In this document: piece after piece, positions 10,925 to 23,864 of the stretch
Numbering within the stretch: the stretch's first letter is position 1
How the letters are laid out: every line of letters starts with the position of its first letter
NCBI GenBank assembly: GCA_032622095.1
Contig: CP136061.1
Location: forward strand, 66,841,127-66,905,126
Origin: Siphonodentalium dalli
Taxonomy: Eukaryota; Mollusca; Scaphopoda; Gadilida; Siphonodentaliidae
DNA length: 64,000 nt
Direction: 5' to 3'
The notes under the pieces: generated by a model
Databases searched by the model: none
What the model was told of the DNA's origin: nothing
What the model saw: the letters and a program-made list of their open reading frames with translations, nothing else
Position numbers and translations under genes: made by a program

Positions 10925-12900
10925 ATGGTATAATGCTTAGACAAAATGTTGCAAAGTGTCCATGAATTGAATCGATAATATTCTGCTCTAAATGGAATAT
11001 ATAATTCGTTATTGAAATATTCTCTCATGGTGGCTAATGCATATCGTGATATCTGGTAACATTATATCTCACGTGACTTTCTGATAGAAGCCGCGGTTGT
11101 ATGAGCATGAGATAAGGTGAGCATTGATAAGCGATGGCGAGCAACGAAAAGCGGCGGCGAGCAACGATAGACGGCGGCGAGCAATTACAAGCAGCGGCGA
11201 GTGGCTAGCAGCAAGCGGGGCGTGTCCCTTCGACGGACAATCATTCGGAATGGCTTGTGTAGCTTTCTGGTGCAGCGGATTCTCTCTCTATTTAAAAAAA
11301 TAGAGTTATCTCGCCTTGACAATTCTAATAGTGTAAACAATATTTTATTTGAACGAAAGAACAGAACATCACGTTGACAATTATACATATAGAAAAACAA
11401 ATAGTTCAAATGAGGATTGGATAACAAACCATAAGCCTATTGCTTTTATAAAAAATTCATTTCCTCTTTGCATATTTCACTTTGGAATATCTCCATTTCT
11501 CTGATGGAGTCATTGCAATCACCCTGCACAACGTTCATCATTGAAGTTTTTTTTAACATTGGTTGCGTGTCGTGCTGGTTGAATATAAGGACTGGTGATT
11601 TTTGGTAGCATTTAGTCATTAATGTCTGTTTCAACTAGAAATTTGAGTTGTAATGTATAATCTATGATACCAAATATTTTATCCAACATGAGTTATTGGA
11701 TGTTATACATGTACTCTCATTTACTTACTTATGTGGCACGAACATTAGTTAAAATTTCATTGTTTTCCGGTACCAAAACTTCTGTAAAATATATTGTTTT
11801 CAAAAGTGCAGTTCATATATCAATGACAGCATATCTGACGATCATGAGAGGAGGCTTCATTTTTCATGATTCTTGAAATTTAATGATTATTTTCAATTGG
11901 TAAGGCATAAATAATTTTCTATTGACCAATGTAAAATTGGGCTAAAATGATTTCTGGGTCACTTGTTCATAACCAATATAAAGCTGGCCACCAGATATCT
12001 TAACACTGTGGCCTAATTCCAGTTGATGGATCCCTGCTTGGGTAGACCAAACTGCATATCAACATTTGTTTTCATTTGGAGTTATATTAAATAATCGTAA
12101 AGATTTTCCGAAAGGTGGTCGTCAAAATGGCCGCTAATATTGCAAACCAACCCATTAAAAGATAAGAAGTATGCCAATGTTCCTAAAAGCTAGAAATCAG
12201 TCAATTTGACCTTACAATTTTACAATCAGTCTTAGGTGAGTGGAGCTCGGTTTTCAATATTAAACTATATACATATATAGTATTGCTTACAAGAAAATGA
12301 AATCTGACGTCTAAATAACTTAATCGTCATATTCTGGACTTAACGGTTAAAATTAGTATCAGAATAGTTTTTGATTTAGAACGTATCCGTCTGATTTGCA
12401 TTGCGTTAAAATTCCTGAAGTGGAGTACCTCACTAGACAAGATAATTAATATTCAGTGCTGAACTAGTCGACCCGCGCGCAATTTATCAGTTGTCTTTGA
12501 CGAAAATGTCAATGGGAGTGTTGCTGTCACGTCTTGGGCTCTTGTTCGTCCACGGCCAGTTTATATTTACCCCTTAATAACGATACATTGTATTGCGATT
12601 GTCAATTACTATACCCACGACTGCCGAGGCACCCCACGGACCCGTATGCTGGGTGTCCGGTGCAAATCGACTCTCTGTGCTGTTCACTGCAGGTTTTAGC
12701 AACTCCTTGAACGCACATATTGGTTACAGCTATATTGACGCGTTAGTCGAAGTCTGTATTAGACTGCCCAAGCAGTTCCTCGTCAAGGTTGACAGTGGCA
12801 GGAATTAATGTTTTATTTTGAGCAGTTGCTGGCGCGAACAGGGTGTATTCTGTGAAAATGGCTGGTTTCGTCAACACCTTAAATACCGACATTAGCTATA
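10925..12900. other. Receptor 3' flank, no further gene recognised
   Basis: The first about 170 bases resemble the region after the 51 kb exon copy (shared AATGCTTAGACAAAATGTTGC). At 11128-11215 there are about four GC-rich imperfect copies of a 22-bp unit around GCGGCGGCGAGCAACGA. The rest is AT-rich; small ORFs here show no recognisable domain. Confidence 0.5.
11128..11215. repeat. Short GC-rich tandem repeat
   Basis: Four degenerate copies of a unit containing GGCGAGCAA separated by about 22-24 bases, strikingly GC-rich compared with the flanks. Confidence 0.65.
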
Positions 12901-12904
12901 GGAG

Positions 12905-13205
12905 TGGTACGGGCCAATATACCCATATAAAAATTTACCCGTGTAAAACTGGGGGTTCATCCGGTTTAACCCATGTTTAACCCATAGTAAACCCCGGCTC
13001 ACCCGGGTAAAATAAAATATTATACCGGGGTAAACCCCATGTAAAAAGTCATTATACCGGGGTTAATCCAGGTATACCAAACCTATATCGAGATTTACCC
13101 GGGTGTCTTCTCCATTTGATAGGGATTTACCCAGGTGTTTCTCCATCTCATGGTATACCTAGGTGTTTCTCCATCTCATGATATACCGGGGTGTTTTTAT
13201 TGTCC
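12905..13205. repeat. Minisatellite-like ACCCGGGT/ACCCAGGTGT element
   Basis: Repeated TTTACCCGGGT, TATACCGGGGT and ACCCAGGTGTTTCTCCATCTCATG units. Its left edge (CCCATATAAAAATTTACCCG) is the reverse complement, with small differences, of the right edge of the 27.8-28.8 kb minisatellite, so both belong to one mobile or foldback family. Confidence 0.65.
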
Positions 13206-13344
13206 ATTATGGGAAAAGGTTACCAACAGGAGCGAACTTGAAGGTATATTTTCGCCCAAGCCTTAGTGGTCAAACCTTAAACTACAACAACATATTTCAC
13301 ATGTATAGTTTGGATTACCATTACATTAATTAATTCATACCAGG

Positions 13345-14830
13345 TGTAGATCCGCCGTTTTTCATACGAGTCACTTAGTCAGTTTGATGCAAATTAAAGT
13401 GAGAACATGTTGTCATATGTATACAAATGTATATATTTTTTGTGAAGTTACAATGTCACATTTTAGGGCAAAATTGGTACGCTCCTTCCAAAATGGCCGC
13501 CAAAATGGCAACTGGAAGTGGAAAATTTGACGTTTCCCCCCCCCACTGATATCTTCTAGATACGTTTATTATGTATGTGACTGGTTCATAGTTGGGACTT
13601 TATTATTATTTTTCATGTTAACTGATCACTGAAGCAATAAAATATGATATTATTGTGGTCCCAGCCCCTTCCGATCCCTCAAACATTAGATTGTTTACAG
13701 AACGTGGTATAACATTTCACCAAAAATCACCATTGTGATTCTAGTCATTGTTCAACAAGAAATGAACAGAACTGTGCAACGTAACTGAGGCATACCATTA
13801 CCTATGAATATTTTAACTCAATTTAATCAAAATGTCACTTTGTCTCAAACTGGCTGCAAAAATGGCGACAAAAATATGAAAAAAGGCCAATATTGCCACA
13901 TCATGCTATGTAATCGCTTACCAGTTGTGCTTAAGGAATAACATGGACTAATCTATCTTACATATATTGAATACTAACATTTGTATGCGGACAAATGTGA
14001 AGTGAATAGGTATACAGGGAGTTACTTTGTGATCATAAAAACAAGGAATTGCTATATATGATCATGGTGTGATCATATAGAGCAACTCCCTCTATACCTA
14101 TACACCTCACCTATGACCACATATTCACTTCCTGTTTGTTATTTTTGACTATTTCGATGTCAAGCTTGTGATATAAAAATCAGATTTGTTCTTGTAATGT
14201 CAGTAGTTACAATAATAACAATTAACTAAGGTGCATCAGAATTGTTAGCATTCGTGTATATAAGACATAAGGTTATTCATAAGCCACACTTTGTAAGCAA
14301 TTAAATGGCATGCTAGGGCAAAATTTAACGTTTTCCATATTTTGGCCGCCATTTTGAGACAAATTGACAAATTTCTTTCCGCGTTCTGTAAAATCGAATT
14401 TTTGAGGGCTCGGAAGGGGCTGGGACCCAATGAATGGCACATTTCATTGCTCGATGATCATTAACTTGAACAATACAAAATAAAGTCCCTATTCTGAACC
14501 AATTCCATAGAGCAGAAACTGATCTACAAGATATTAGTGTAAAAACGTCAAAATATCCGGCAGCCATTTTGGCGGCAATCTTGGAGGGGAGTTCCAATTC
14601 TGTCTTAAAAATGTGGCAATACATCTTAGCTTCACACAAGTATAGACATTTGTATACACAAGACAAGATGTTTTCACTATAATATGCATCAAATTGACTT
14701 AGTGACTCGTCTGGAAAAACGGCGGCAATATTGGACGCCATTTTGCCTGGTGTCTGCATGGCCACTTTTTCGCATTAACATTGCTTACAAGTTGAGTGAC
14801 TTAAAATGAGTCGGGAGCTATATTAGACCC
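13345..14830. repeat. Foldback element with ATGGCCGCC-type motifs, complete inverted pair
   Basis: The left arm (13345-13985, +) carries AAAATGGCCGCCAAAATGGC near 13490; the right arm (about 14180-14830) carries the same sequence inverted (GCAGCCATTTTGGCGGC near 14565). A hairpin at about 13985-14125 with AATAGGTATACAGGGAGT/ACTCCCTCTATACCTAT forms the centre. Further copies lie at 15140-16010 (-), about 42360-43470 (+) and about 62650-63760 (+). Confidence 0.7.
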
Positions 14831-15139
14831 TAAATGAACAGAAAAATATTAGGGCATAGAATTACATGTATAGTTTGTCCCTTTCGTTTCGTTTCGTTCG
14901 GCAAACTATTGTCCTGTCTTTTAATTATATACCGGTATTCTTCCAACGAAAATGGCGCAAAAAAGTTAGCGTGTATTTTATGGTAATTTTGTCGCAAATT
15001 AACATGGATTGACAACAGAAAATGGTTGACTAGATACAAATCGGATATATTGTGAATTAAATACAAGATTCAACAATTTTATTCATATGGATGTTCGCAG
15101 AATATCGAAAGACAGTCTGTCAAAATTATTTCTATTTCC

Positions 15140-16265
15140 AATATTGCCCATCATGCCATGTAATCGCTTACAAGTTGTGTTTTATGAATAAGATTGACTA
15201 TTATATCTTATATAAATTGAAAACTAACATTTGTGAGTGGGCAAATGTGAGGTGAATAGGTATACATGGAGTTACTGTGTGATCATGAAAAAAGGAGTGG
15301 CTATATAATGCCATGGTATGATAATAAAGTAACTGTCTGTATACATATTCACCTCACCTATGACCACATTCATCCCTGGATGTTATTTTGACGATTTCGA
15401 TGTCAAGCTTGTAATAGAAAAATCAAATTTGTTCTTGTAATGTCAGTAGTTACACTAGTAACAATGTTCATCATAATTGTTAGTATTCAATGCACATAAC
15501 ACAGAATAGCCTATTATATTCATCAACCACAATGTGTAAGCGATTGCATGGCATGCTAGGGCAATATTTACCATTTTGGCCGCCATTTTGGCAGCCATTT
15601 TGAGACAAATGACCAATTGTTTCCCGCGTTCTGTAAAATCGAATTATTGAGGGATCGGAAGGGACTGGGACCACATAAGTGGCACATTTCATTGCTCAAA
15701 TGATCATTTAACTTGAAAAATACAAAATAAAGTCCCAATTCTGAACCAGTTCCATAGAGCAGAAACTGATCTACAAGACACTAGTGTAAACACGTCAAAT
15801 TTTCCACTTCTGGCTGCCATTTTGTCGGCCATCTTGGGGGGGCTCCAATTGTGCCTTTAAAATGTGGCAATACATCTTAGCTTCACAAAAGTGTGTCTAT
15901 TTGTATACACAAGACAAGATGTATTCGCAATAATATGCATCAAATTGACACAGTGACTCGTCTGGAAAAACGGCGGCCATATTGAACGCCATCTTGTCTG
16001 GTGTCTTTAAAATTTCGTTTCGTTTCACCAGCTAACTACATTCCTGTATATTGATTATTTTATTGCGCGCGTTAATGTCAGACTGGCTTTTATGGTAATT
16101 TAGTCGCAAATTATCATGGATTGACAACAGAAAATGGTCGACTAGCTACACATCGGATATATTGTGAATTTAAATACAAGATTAAGCGATTTTATTCGTA
16201 TGGATGTTCACAGATATTGAAAAAAACAGGCCGTAAAAATTATTCCAATTTCCAATTTGCGGACG
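15140..16265. repeat. Tandem duplicate of the right half of the foldback element plus flank
   Basis: 15140-16010 repeats about 13900-14790, including the hairpin core (GTGAATAGGTATACATGGAG) and the inverted ATGGC motifs. 16010-16265 repeats 14870-15150, sharing CGCAAATTA.CATGGATTGAC and GTATGGATGTTC. Spacing between corresponding points is about 1.1-1.25 kb. This indicates a direct duplication of roughly 1.1-1.2 kb, now clearly diverged. Confidence 0.7.
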
Positions 16266-16304
16266 AGGAAACGAACTGACTACAGTACTCAAGGGTAGGA
16301 ATAA

Positions 16305-16700
16305 AAACCACTGAGTCTGAATCTGAATCTGCATGGATACGCTGCAGATCCCAATTCTGGTAATTTCGCAGCGGGAGAGAGAGTCTCAGATATTTTCCTT
16401 CAGCGCACCCTTGAAGGAATCCACAGGCTGTTGTTGTAGAATTAAGGATTCCTCCAGCTGATTCCAGTCGCTTATGGTTCGATCGAATATGGAATTAGCG
16501 AACTGATCTGGCACGTATGGTATAGCATCGTAGCACTGACTGTTGTTCCTTATTAGGTGCCGAGGGATTTGGCTGGTGACGTATCCTGTCAGAACTTTGC
16601 TCTGCGATCTAAGACGCCTTGTTTCGGGTGTAAAGTATTGATTAGGGGGTATAGCCGGGACCAGTCCGCCCACTACCTTACTCATGAATCCCAGCAAGTA
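16305..16700 (-). pseudogene. LINE 3' fragment: ORF2 C-terminus
   Basis: The minus frame (103 codons, stop at 16386) ends with the pattern seen after the reverse transcriptase of CR1/L2-type LINEs: PNQYFTPETRRLRS, then FANSIFDRTISDWNQLEESL and SFKGALKENI. Downstream on the minus strand is a short 3' UTR ending in GATTCAGATTCAGA, a typical short tandem tail. A 5'-truncated dead copy. Confidence 0.7.
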
Positions 16701-17697
16701 AAACTGTTACTGATTACTGATATGCAATTGAGAAGTTTGATCTACAGGCTTCAGATCAGTACCTGTACTCTAGGACTACAACTGTACTGTATAAATTAGT
16801 AGTAATTACCCAATTGACTTGGAAGATGGAAACTTCAAAGCGATGATCCTTTGCATCACCACAACAAAGAAATAAGAGTCGCTGGAAGAGTATATGTATA
16901 CTGTTTTAATATTATATCGTCTTCATGCCGGAGACTTTTGGCTCCCAACATCGAGGTGCGACATTACGCAAATTGCAGTTGGAACAGAAGAAGAATATTG
17001 TGAGAATGTTATGTTGTACGGTACATGTATGTAAATTCAGTTCAACTGGTACTGTGCATTAACTGAACGCATTTGACAGTGATATGTCACTAACGTATCG
17101 GTAGGGCCCAACACCCTGTGTACTAATACATCTGTCAGGATCCTGCACTGAAACCATACACAGATTCCCGGCATTGGACAACAGATGTCAACAATACAAA
17201 AATATTATATCAAGTTCTTGCCTTGAAGTAGTCATCAAAATTGCAAATTAAAACACATTGTCAATGAATATTAGAATTTATTACTGCATGCAGTTGGCAA
17301 GATTCAGAGACTTCACATTTACCCGAAAGCCAAAAGGTACATGTATCAGTACGCAATTGCATCAAGTTGGATCACTCAACAGTCAAAATAATGGGACAGA
17401 TGAACGCTGGACTCAACATAAAAAATACTAGTACATGTACATGTATATTCATACAGCATTCGGAAAGTTCAAAGATTTTGACAGCACTTTGATTCCATAA
17501 GAGGATCCACATGTACTCTACCACCTCTGGATGATGTATGCTGCATTACAATGAAGTTTAGAATGAAGTTAAAACTTCATGTTATAATAGTTAGACTGTT
17601 AGCGTGTACTTCACTTCCATTTCAAATTGAAGATTGACCCAATTGTTCTTTTTTACAAGTTATTTAGTAATTTACATTTAGATCTAAAGGTACTCAA
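16701..17697. other. Intergenic, nothing recognised
   Basis: AT-rich with scattered ACATGTACATGTA words. No ORF with a recognisable domain and no strong repeat structure seen. Confidence 0.4.
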
Positions 17698-17965
17698 TCT
17701 GATCAGATTGCGGATGAATATGGATAACTCTAAAATCAAGCGGTAATAATAACACTTGATTTTAGAGTTATCCATCTTCATCCGCAGTTTGTCTGTTTGA
17801 CCACATGTTTTCTGGGCCACATCTCGAGAAATTAACAAACTTCAAAAATCTATATCTGATCACTCTGAGCTTTTATGAGGGGGTTCCTCTACTCGGAATC
17901 AAATATTTATACCCCCGAAGCCAAATAAATAGTAATTTAGGAGCGTCTGATCGGATTGAGTACCT
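17698..17965. mobile_element. TTAA-type MITE, AGGTACTCAATC family, short copy
   Basis: Ends AGGTACTCAATCTGATCAGA and TCTGATCGGATTGAGTACCT, flanked by CTAA (left, degenerate) and TTAA (right). An internal hairpin with ATGGATAACTCTAAAATCAA/TTGATTTTAGAGTTATCCAT lies at 17726-17775. It is the same family as 23231-23739 but has lost most of the left arm. Confidence 0.78.
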
Positions 17966-18039
17966 TTAAAGATGCTATATCACGTATGATGGGTGCATGA
18001 AAAAGTGAACACAACGGTCAACCGAAGAGAAGTTCAAGT

Positions 18040-18598
18040 AAGGGTCAATCCACAACGGCCACGAGCGCGCGATTTTTACGGCCGTTTTCTGTCGTCCGTA
18101 GAAACTTCCGAAATTATCATAGCATTTGAGTTGAATTTAATTCTATAATTCGGGTAAAATTCCGGGGGGGGGGAGCGGGCAAATTGTGCGCGAAGTGACT
18201 TCACAAGTTTGGAATACATGTAGATTGGGACCAAAAATTAACCAGATGATCCTGTTATTACGTCGAGCTCTTGCCAGGAATTTTCTCTTCTCATTTATCC
18301 TTGCACTTCAGTTATCATGCAGCATGTCGGTAAATTCCCCCACCATCTTTGTTATCGCGATGACGAATGCATGTGTCGCCTTCAATTAGAAGGAATTTCG
18401 TGCGTAAAATATCCTATTTGACAGCGGCCCAATTATCCCGCTTGTTGGCCACAAAGCGAGAAATCGACAAAGCATAAAATCACTGCTGTGATTCTATCGC
18501 TTGCAGTGTGAATATAAAAATCGCGCGCTTTGAACAGCTACGGATGACAGAAAATAGCCGTTATAATCGCGAGCTCGCGTCCGGTGTGGGTTGACCTT
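18040..18598. mobile_element. MITE with GC-rich terminal inverted repeats
   Basis: The left end AGGGTCAATCCACAACGG pairs with the right end CCGGTGTGGGTTGACCTT. Subterminal GCGCGCGATTTTTA and the ACGGATGACAGAAAAT/TTTTCTGTCGTCCGT pair are also inverted. About 560 bp, no transposase. The flanking duplication is unclear. Confidence 0.62.
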
Positions 18599-18683
18599 AA
18601 GAAAAAAAAAATTAAGACAGTTTAGACATCCGCACATGTTTAACTAGTTCCATGTGAAGTCCAGTGAACATGTGTATATGTAG

Positions 18684-19640
18684 TTTGGGTCACTAATAAG
18701 ATCTTTAATGCATGTTTTGTATATCCAAACACCAGCATGTCAAATTTCTTCCCTGGATCAACATTATGCACAATATGCATCTGTAGCATATATGATATCT
18801 CATCTGATTTTGCGAGAATCTATACATACTTTTTCACGAGAATCCAGGGTAATTTGCGAGAATATTTACAGGAATCTAGATTTGGATTCTCGCCAAAATA
18901 TAAGCCCTGCTTAAGATTCGACGAGAATCACCGAATCGATTCTTGTAATGATTCTCGCGAAACTTTTCCATTTTCAGTGCTTAATGACTAACTTGATTCG
19001 TCATTTGATTCTTGCAAAATTAAATGTACTAGTATTTTGGGCCCTGCATCTGCATTGCCAATTTTTTTTTACAAAACCGACAATAAGTAGTTGAGATATC
19101 ATTTTACCGGTATATATTTATTAAATATAAGTACTTAATTTATTTAATTAATTATAAAAATTGCAAGTTGGTGGTTATACCATGCATTGTACATGTATAA
19201 CTACATGTATATATATCTTCTATGTTAATTTGAATTTTTTTAGATTATATTATTAAGTGCGAACTTTTCAGGTTATTGTCCATGGATAAGGCTGTTCACC
19301 AGAAACATAACTGTTAGTCTCAGGACACATATTATTTTAAAACACAAAGAACTGTTAAAACCTTACATGTAACTGGCAATCACGCACCTTACCGCTAGTA
19401 AAAACAACTGAATCATATTAGTATATGTACACGTACTGTACATTGTAGTTAACACAGCGATGTATGAGTTTATGTCATAGTACATTATCAATTTATCACT
19501 TACATACATGAAGGTGCAGTGCTAGTCTTTATACTACCATAATATGTGGTGGATTTTTCGATGCTGAATACTTGTAAGCACATTAACTGTGTACCGGTAT
19601 ATTGTATGTGATTAAAGATCTTATTTAATAGTGACCCAAC
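18684..19640. mobile_element. Putative MITE with GGGTCACTA terminal inverted repeats
   Basis: The left end TTTGGGTCACTAATAAGATC is mirrored on the right by GATCTTATTTAATAGTGACCCAA. The interior 18800-19015 carries many copies, both orientations, of the word GCGAGAATC/GATTCTCGC. No transposase. Confidence 0.6.
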
Positions 19641-20860
19641 CTGCACAACACTTCACAAGAGGCTACATTGTATTCTTAAACATAACTATCTGTATTCATG
19701 CAAATCAACTGTTATATGGTTGGTGCCAACTTGGTGGGCTTATACAAGGTTGTACCTCAGGAAAACAAACTGTTCAGGCTACACAAAAAACTAATCATAT
19801 CTGAAAATATAATTGGTATATGCCAATATCTTTGCATAATAACACAGTTGTTATACTAGATACACTTTCATTTTCACTTATCATCTAGTTGATGAGAAAA
19901 CATGATTTTATGGTGTTATACGACACTTTTAAAAGTAAAAAAAATAGAAATCTTGTCAACATGTATACAACATATTAATTTTGATGATTGCCGCATCTTC
20001 ATTAGTCTCTGTCACTCAGAATAAGGACGATGCGCCCTCCGGCCATTCTTCTTCAAAACAATCTCATCAGAATTATCTTATCGGGAATGGTTTCGAATAT
20101 AAAATATACGACATTCATAAATGACAAATATTTTTCATGGAGAACCCAGATACAACATTTTACAACACAAATTTCCCTGAAAAACATTGAAAAATGGCAT
20201 TTATACATGAAATATTGACAAGTTATCTCAGGAACCCGTAGATTCCGAAAATGCAATAAAATATTTCGCTCCAAAATGGTAGGTACGACCTTTTAGAAGC
20301 CCACTGACAATTAATTGTATTTCCTCTTATTTGTGATTTGTTATTGGTTGTGTTTCGGCTTTTCGATGAAGTGATGGACAATAAATGACATCAAATGTGT
20401 CAAAATTTAGCAGTGCAGCCATCGTAGTTACCTAAGATAAACATAATTAAATAACACGCAACTGAAATTCCAAATGAGCATATTAAAAGTGCATGTAGCA
20501 TTTATGTCGACTATGGTTTAAACATACATGTAACTTATATGTTCATAACTTGATTTATGACAAAAAGGATTGGAGGACAAACTTGTGCTATAACCACTTG
20601 GAATACCCTCCTCTCCCTAAAACACTATGAAAATCCCTAGTTGTTTCAACACTACATATACATGTACGCCGTCAGGTCTTAACCACATTACGGCATAAAT
20701 CCATTATTTGGCATGCATCTCTGTGCTTTGTTCTATCCTACATAAACATAGACCCTCTCAAATAAAACATCGCTTTAGCTAGAGAGGCGCCATATTCGGT
20801 TTGGAAAACCTGAACCATTACAGTAGATTTATAGTGTCAAATTGAATGGGAAATCTTTAA
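19641..20860. other. Intergenic, nothing recognised
   Basis: AT-rich. Small opposing ORFs at 20030-20274 overlap antisense and have no domain. Confidence 0.4.
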
Positions 20861-21443
20861 AGGGGTACTGTACGCCAAATGTTGTTGTTGGTTTCTATAG
20901 TCTCCGAGTCGGAGAATAAGGTAACAATTTTTCCATTATTTGAAAGTCTGTTGAGTACGAAGTCATGTTACGGATGACAAATTTACCGGAATGCAAAAAT
21001 ACAAATTGTCGTTGTCGCGTAATTTTTGTAAAGTTTTCAACCAAATGAATCAAATAACAGTTATATTATATGCATACTAGTCCCATATAATCATTTAAGT
21101 TATTGTATCGTCACTAGTCACTGAGTGGCTTGAGTTTTCTCCCCGTATCATCATAATATTTTAAGCGATCATGTGTGCGATCGGTTTAACAATCCAGTAT
21201 CCCTCAATTACTGTTTTTGATTACGGTAATTCGTAATTTAATTGACGCCATTTTATGGCTCCAGTCATAAATTCAATTTATATAAAATTATTAACTTTTA
21301 AATTATTAAATTTTAAGATAGCCTATTAACCTGAGCGTTTACAGAATGCATCTTCGACTCAAATTACTTATGTTTCTATATATTATCGATATTAGATCGT
21401 TGTTGTCACCGGAAATTTAATGAAAATGGCGTACAGTACCCCT
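20861..21443. mobile_element. TTAA-type MITE, AGGGGTACTGTACGCCA family
   Basis: Perfect 17-bp terminal inverted repeats AGGGGTACTGTACGCCA and TGGCGTACAGTACCCCT, flanked on both sides by TTAA. 583 bp, no ORF of note. TTAA duplication with short TIRs is the signature of piggyBac-type transposition. Confidence 0.85.
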
Positions 21444-22506
21444 TTAAGCAATTATAATTACAGGCTCTTTGAAATATTCGAAAATTGATATAATAAACTT
21501 AATTTATTCATTTCTAACTTAGCTGATCAGAGTATGACCAGTCTAACAGTTTGTTTGGTATATTTCACTGTAATCGAGGCCTGCTTTGGCGGGACAATAT
21601 TATCCATTTAGCCGGACAGCTATATTCTCTTTCCGAATGAATCAGCTGTGCCCCAATTAATCGACCCGCCTTATCGAGGTTGACAACTAGTATTTAGTAC
21701 CGCAGTTCACAACAAATCGATCAACCGCAGTCATTTATACCATAGTTTGATAGTATATAGCGATACAATGCATGGATTCATCATTCAAGATGAATTGTTA
21801 CAGCCCTAGTTGATACTATAATACAATATCTGCTGGTACATGTACATGTATTGAAATATACCACGGTAATATGTTTTTAATCTCTGTAACCAAGTAAACT
21901 ACCGCCGTATTGTCTTCTTGCAACTGCCAGACACGACATTAATTTAGCTCATGACTGCCATACATGTGCAGCCAATTAATTTTTCCATGAGCGCTGCGAT
22001 CATTACCAATGGCAATCAAATTCAAATATCCACATCTATCCTAAAACGTACAGCCTGCATAATCACCGAGTGGAAATGTTACAAAACAGAGAAGTCATTT
22101 ACATGTATAAACACAATGGCAAACAATATGTCATACCCACCATATTAAATTTGATATTTATATAGGAAAATATAGTTTGATCTAGAAATGTTGAAACATG
22201 GGATGGAGAGCTTTCGAATCCTGTGCAATTTCTGATGACCAACTTTTCAACTGATATATACCAAATCGACACCGTCAGTGGGTATCTTTATTTTCAACTA
22301 CTACATTTAACACAACACATTTTTTCAATTAATAAATTGTTTCCGGTATATTCAATATTCAAAGTTTGTCAATGTCAGACAGCATGGCGAATGTATGCAA
22401 ATGCAAATTGGAACCACTTATGGTCAGCCGTAGTATAAATTGACTGGTTGATCACATCGACTTGTTTGAGTATTACGATAATATTACCAGTGGTCAACCT
22501 TGTTAA

Positions 22507-23775
22507 AGGCACGGATGGCCTTCACGGTGGGTATAGTCACACCCGTTGCCATCAACGAAAAGAATATTAAAATATAGATATATTTTATTCTGATACCAAT
22601 CATCAATATCAAGTCATTGTCATGTTTATACACTGTGTGATGTAAACAAAATCAAGATTCTGTAACATTTTTGGTCTTACATAAAGCGTACACACTTGAC
22701 AATAACATACTATTTACGCAATATTTATGTTTGGCATAAGAACAAAGTATGTCTATATTTTATAATTCTTTGTGTTATGGTGGTTTTAAAGGCACGGTCA
22801 GCATTCGTTGCAGAAATATGTATATTTGTTCAAATAGCCATCAACAGACGTAACACCAAAATATATACAGTTCCGCTCATACCGGTATGCCAAACATAAT
22901 CAGCGCGTAAATAGTATATTGTCGTCAATACATACGATGGTGTACGTAAACCAGAGACTGCTCGTGTTACAGAAGGTGTGCTTCTGTTTACATAACACAG
23001 CGCAATTAGTTAATCACATAAAAAGGATATAAACGCTCTTTATTATTTCCATATCAGGGTAACAGTAACAAATTATGCTCATTATGTTTACCATATCTGG
23101 ATCTAAACAAAAGCCAGGAAACGTAACGTTTTTTGCTTTTGTTTACATAACGAAGGGGGGAATTGACAGTAACATACTGTTTACCCACCGCCAACACTGC
23201 CCTTATCTTTAACGGAAGTGACTATTTTAAAGGTACTCAATCCGATCAGATGCTCCTAAATTACTATTTCTTTGGCTTCGGGGTGAACAATATTTGATTT
23301 GAGTCGAAGAACCCACCAATCAAAGTTCAGAGTGATAAAATATCGATTTTTGAAGTTTGTTATTTCTCGAGATGTGCAATTATTTGTGGCTCTGAAAAAA
23401 CATGGTCAATGGACCATATCGGTCAATATTGCTAATAAAGATGGATAACTCTAAAATAAAGTAGTAATACGGCCAAATTTTTTGATAATGCGGCCATATT
23501 TCTTTGAACAAAATGTAAAAATAACCACTTGAGTTTGGAGTTATCCATCTTCATCCGCAATTTGTCAGTTTGAGCACGTGTTTTTCTGGACCACATCTCG
23601 AGAAATTAACAAACTTCAAAAATCGATATCTGACCACTCTGAGCTTTGATGGATGGGTTCCTCGACTCGAATAAAATATTATTTACCCACAAAGCCAAAT
23701 AAATAGTAATATAGGAGAGTCTGATCGGATTGAGTACCTTTAACAGAAATACCCACAGTGAAGCCTTCCGTGCCT
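22507..23775. mobile_element. TTAA-type non-autonomous element, AGGCACGGA family, host of a nested MITE
   Basis: About 27-bp inverted ends start AGGCACGGATGGCCTTCACG and finish TGAAGCCTTCCGTGCCT, flanked by TTAA at 22503-22506 and 23776-23779. The inside contains a second inward TTTAAAGGCACGG at 22786 and, at 23231-23739, another TTAA-type element. Sequence similar to 22690-22910 recurs, partly inverted, at about 61040-61195, and the left end recurs near 62507 (AAAGGTACGGTTGGCCTTGG). No transposase. Confidence 0.8.
23231..23739. mobile_element. Nested TTAA-type MITE, AGGTACTCAATC family, full copy
   Basis: Ends AGGTACTCAATCCGATCAGA and TCTGATCGGATTGAGTACCT with TTAA on both sides (23227-23230, 23740-23743). 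Long inverted subterminal arms hold AAATTACTATTTCTTTGGCT and its mirror at 23690-23720, and TTCTCGAGATGTG and its mirror near 23595. It is inserted inside the 22507-23775 element. Confidence 0.85.
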
Positions 23776-23864
23776 TTAAGGAGGGTCGATTAATTAGAGC
23801 ATAACTGTACATGTAACATCGATTTTGTGTTAGTTGAATGAAGTATTAAATATATTTTATTAGA

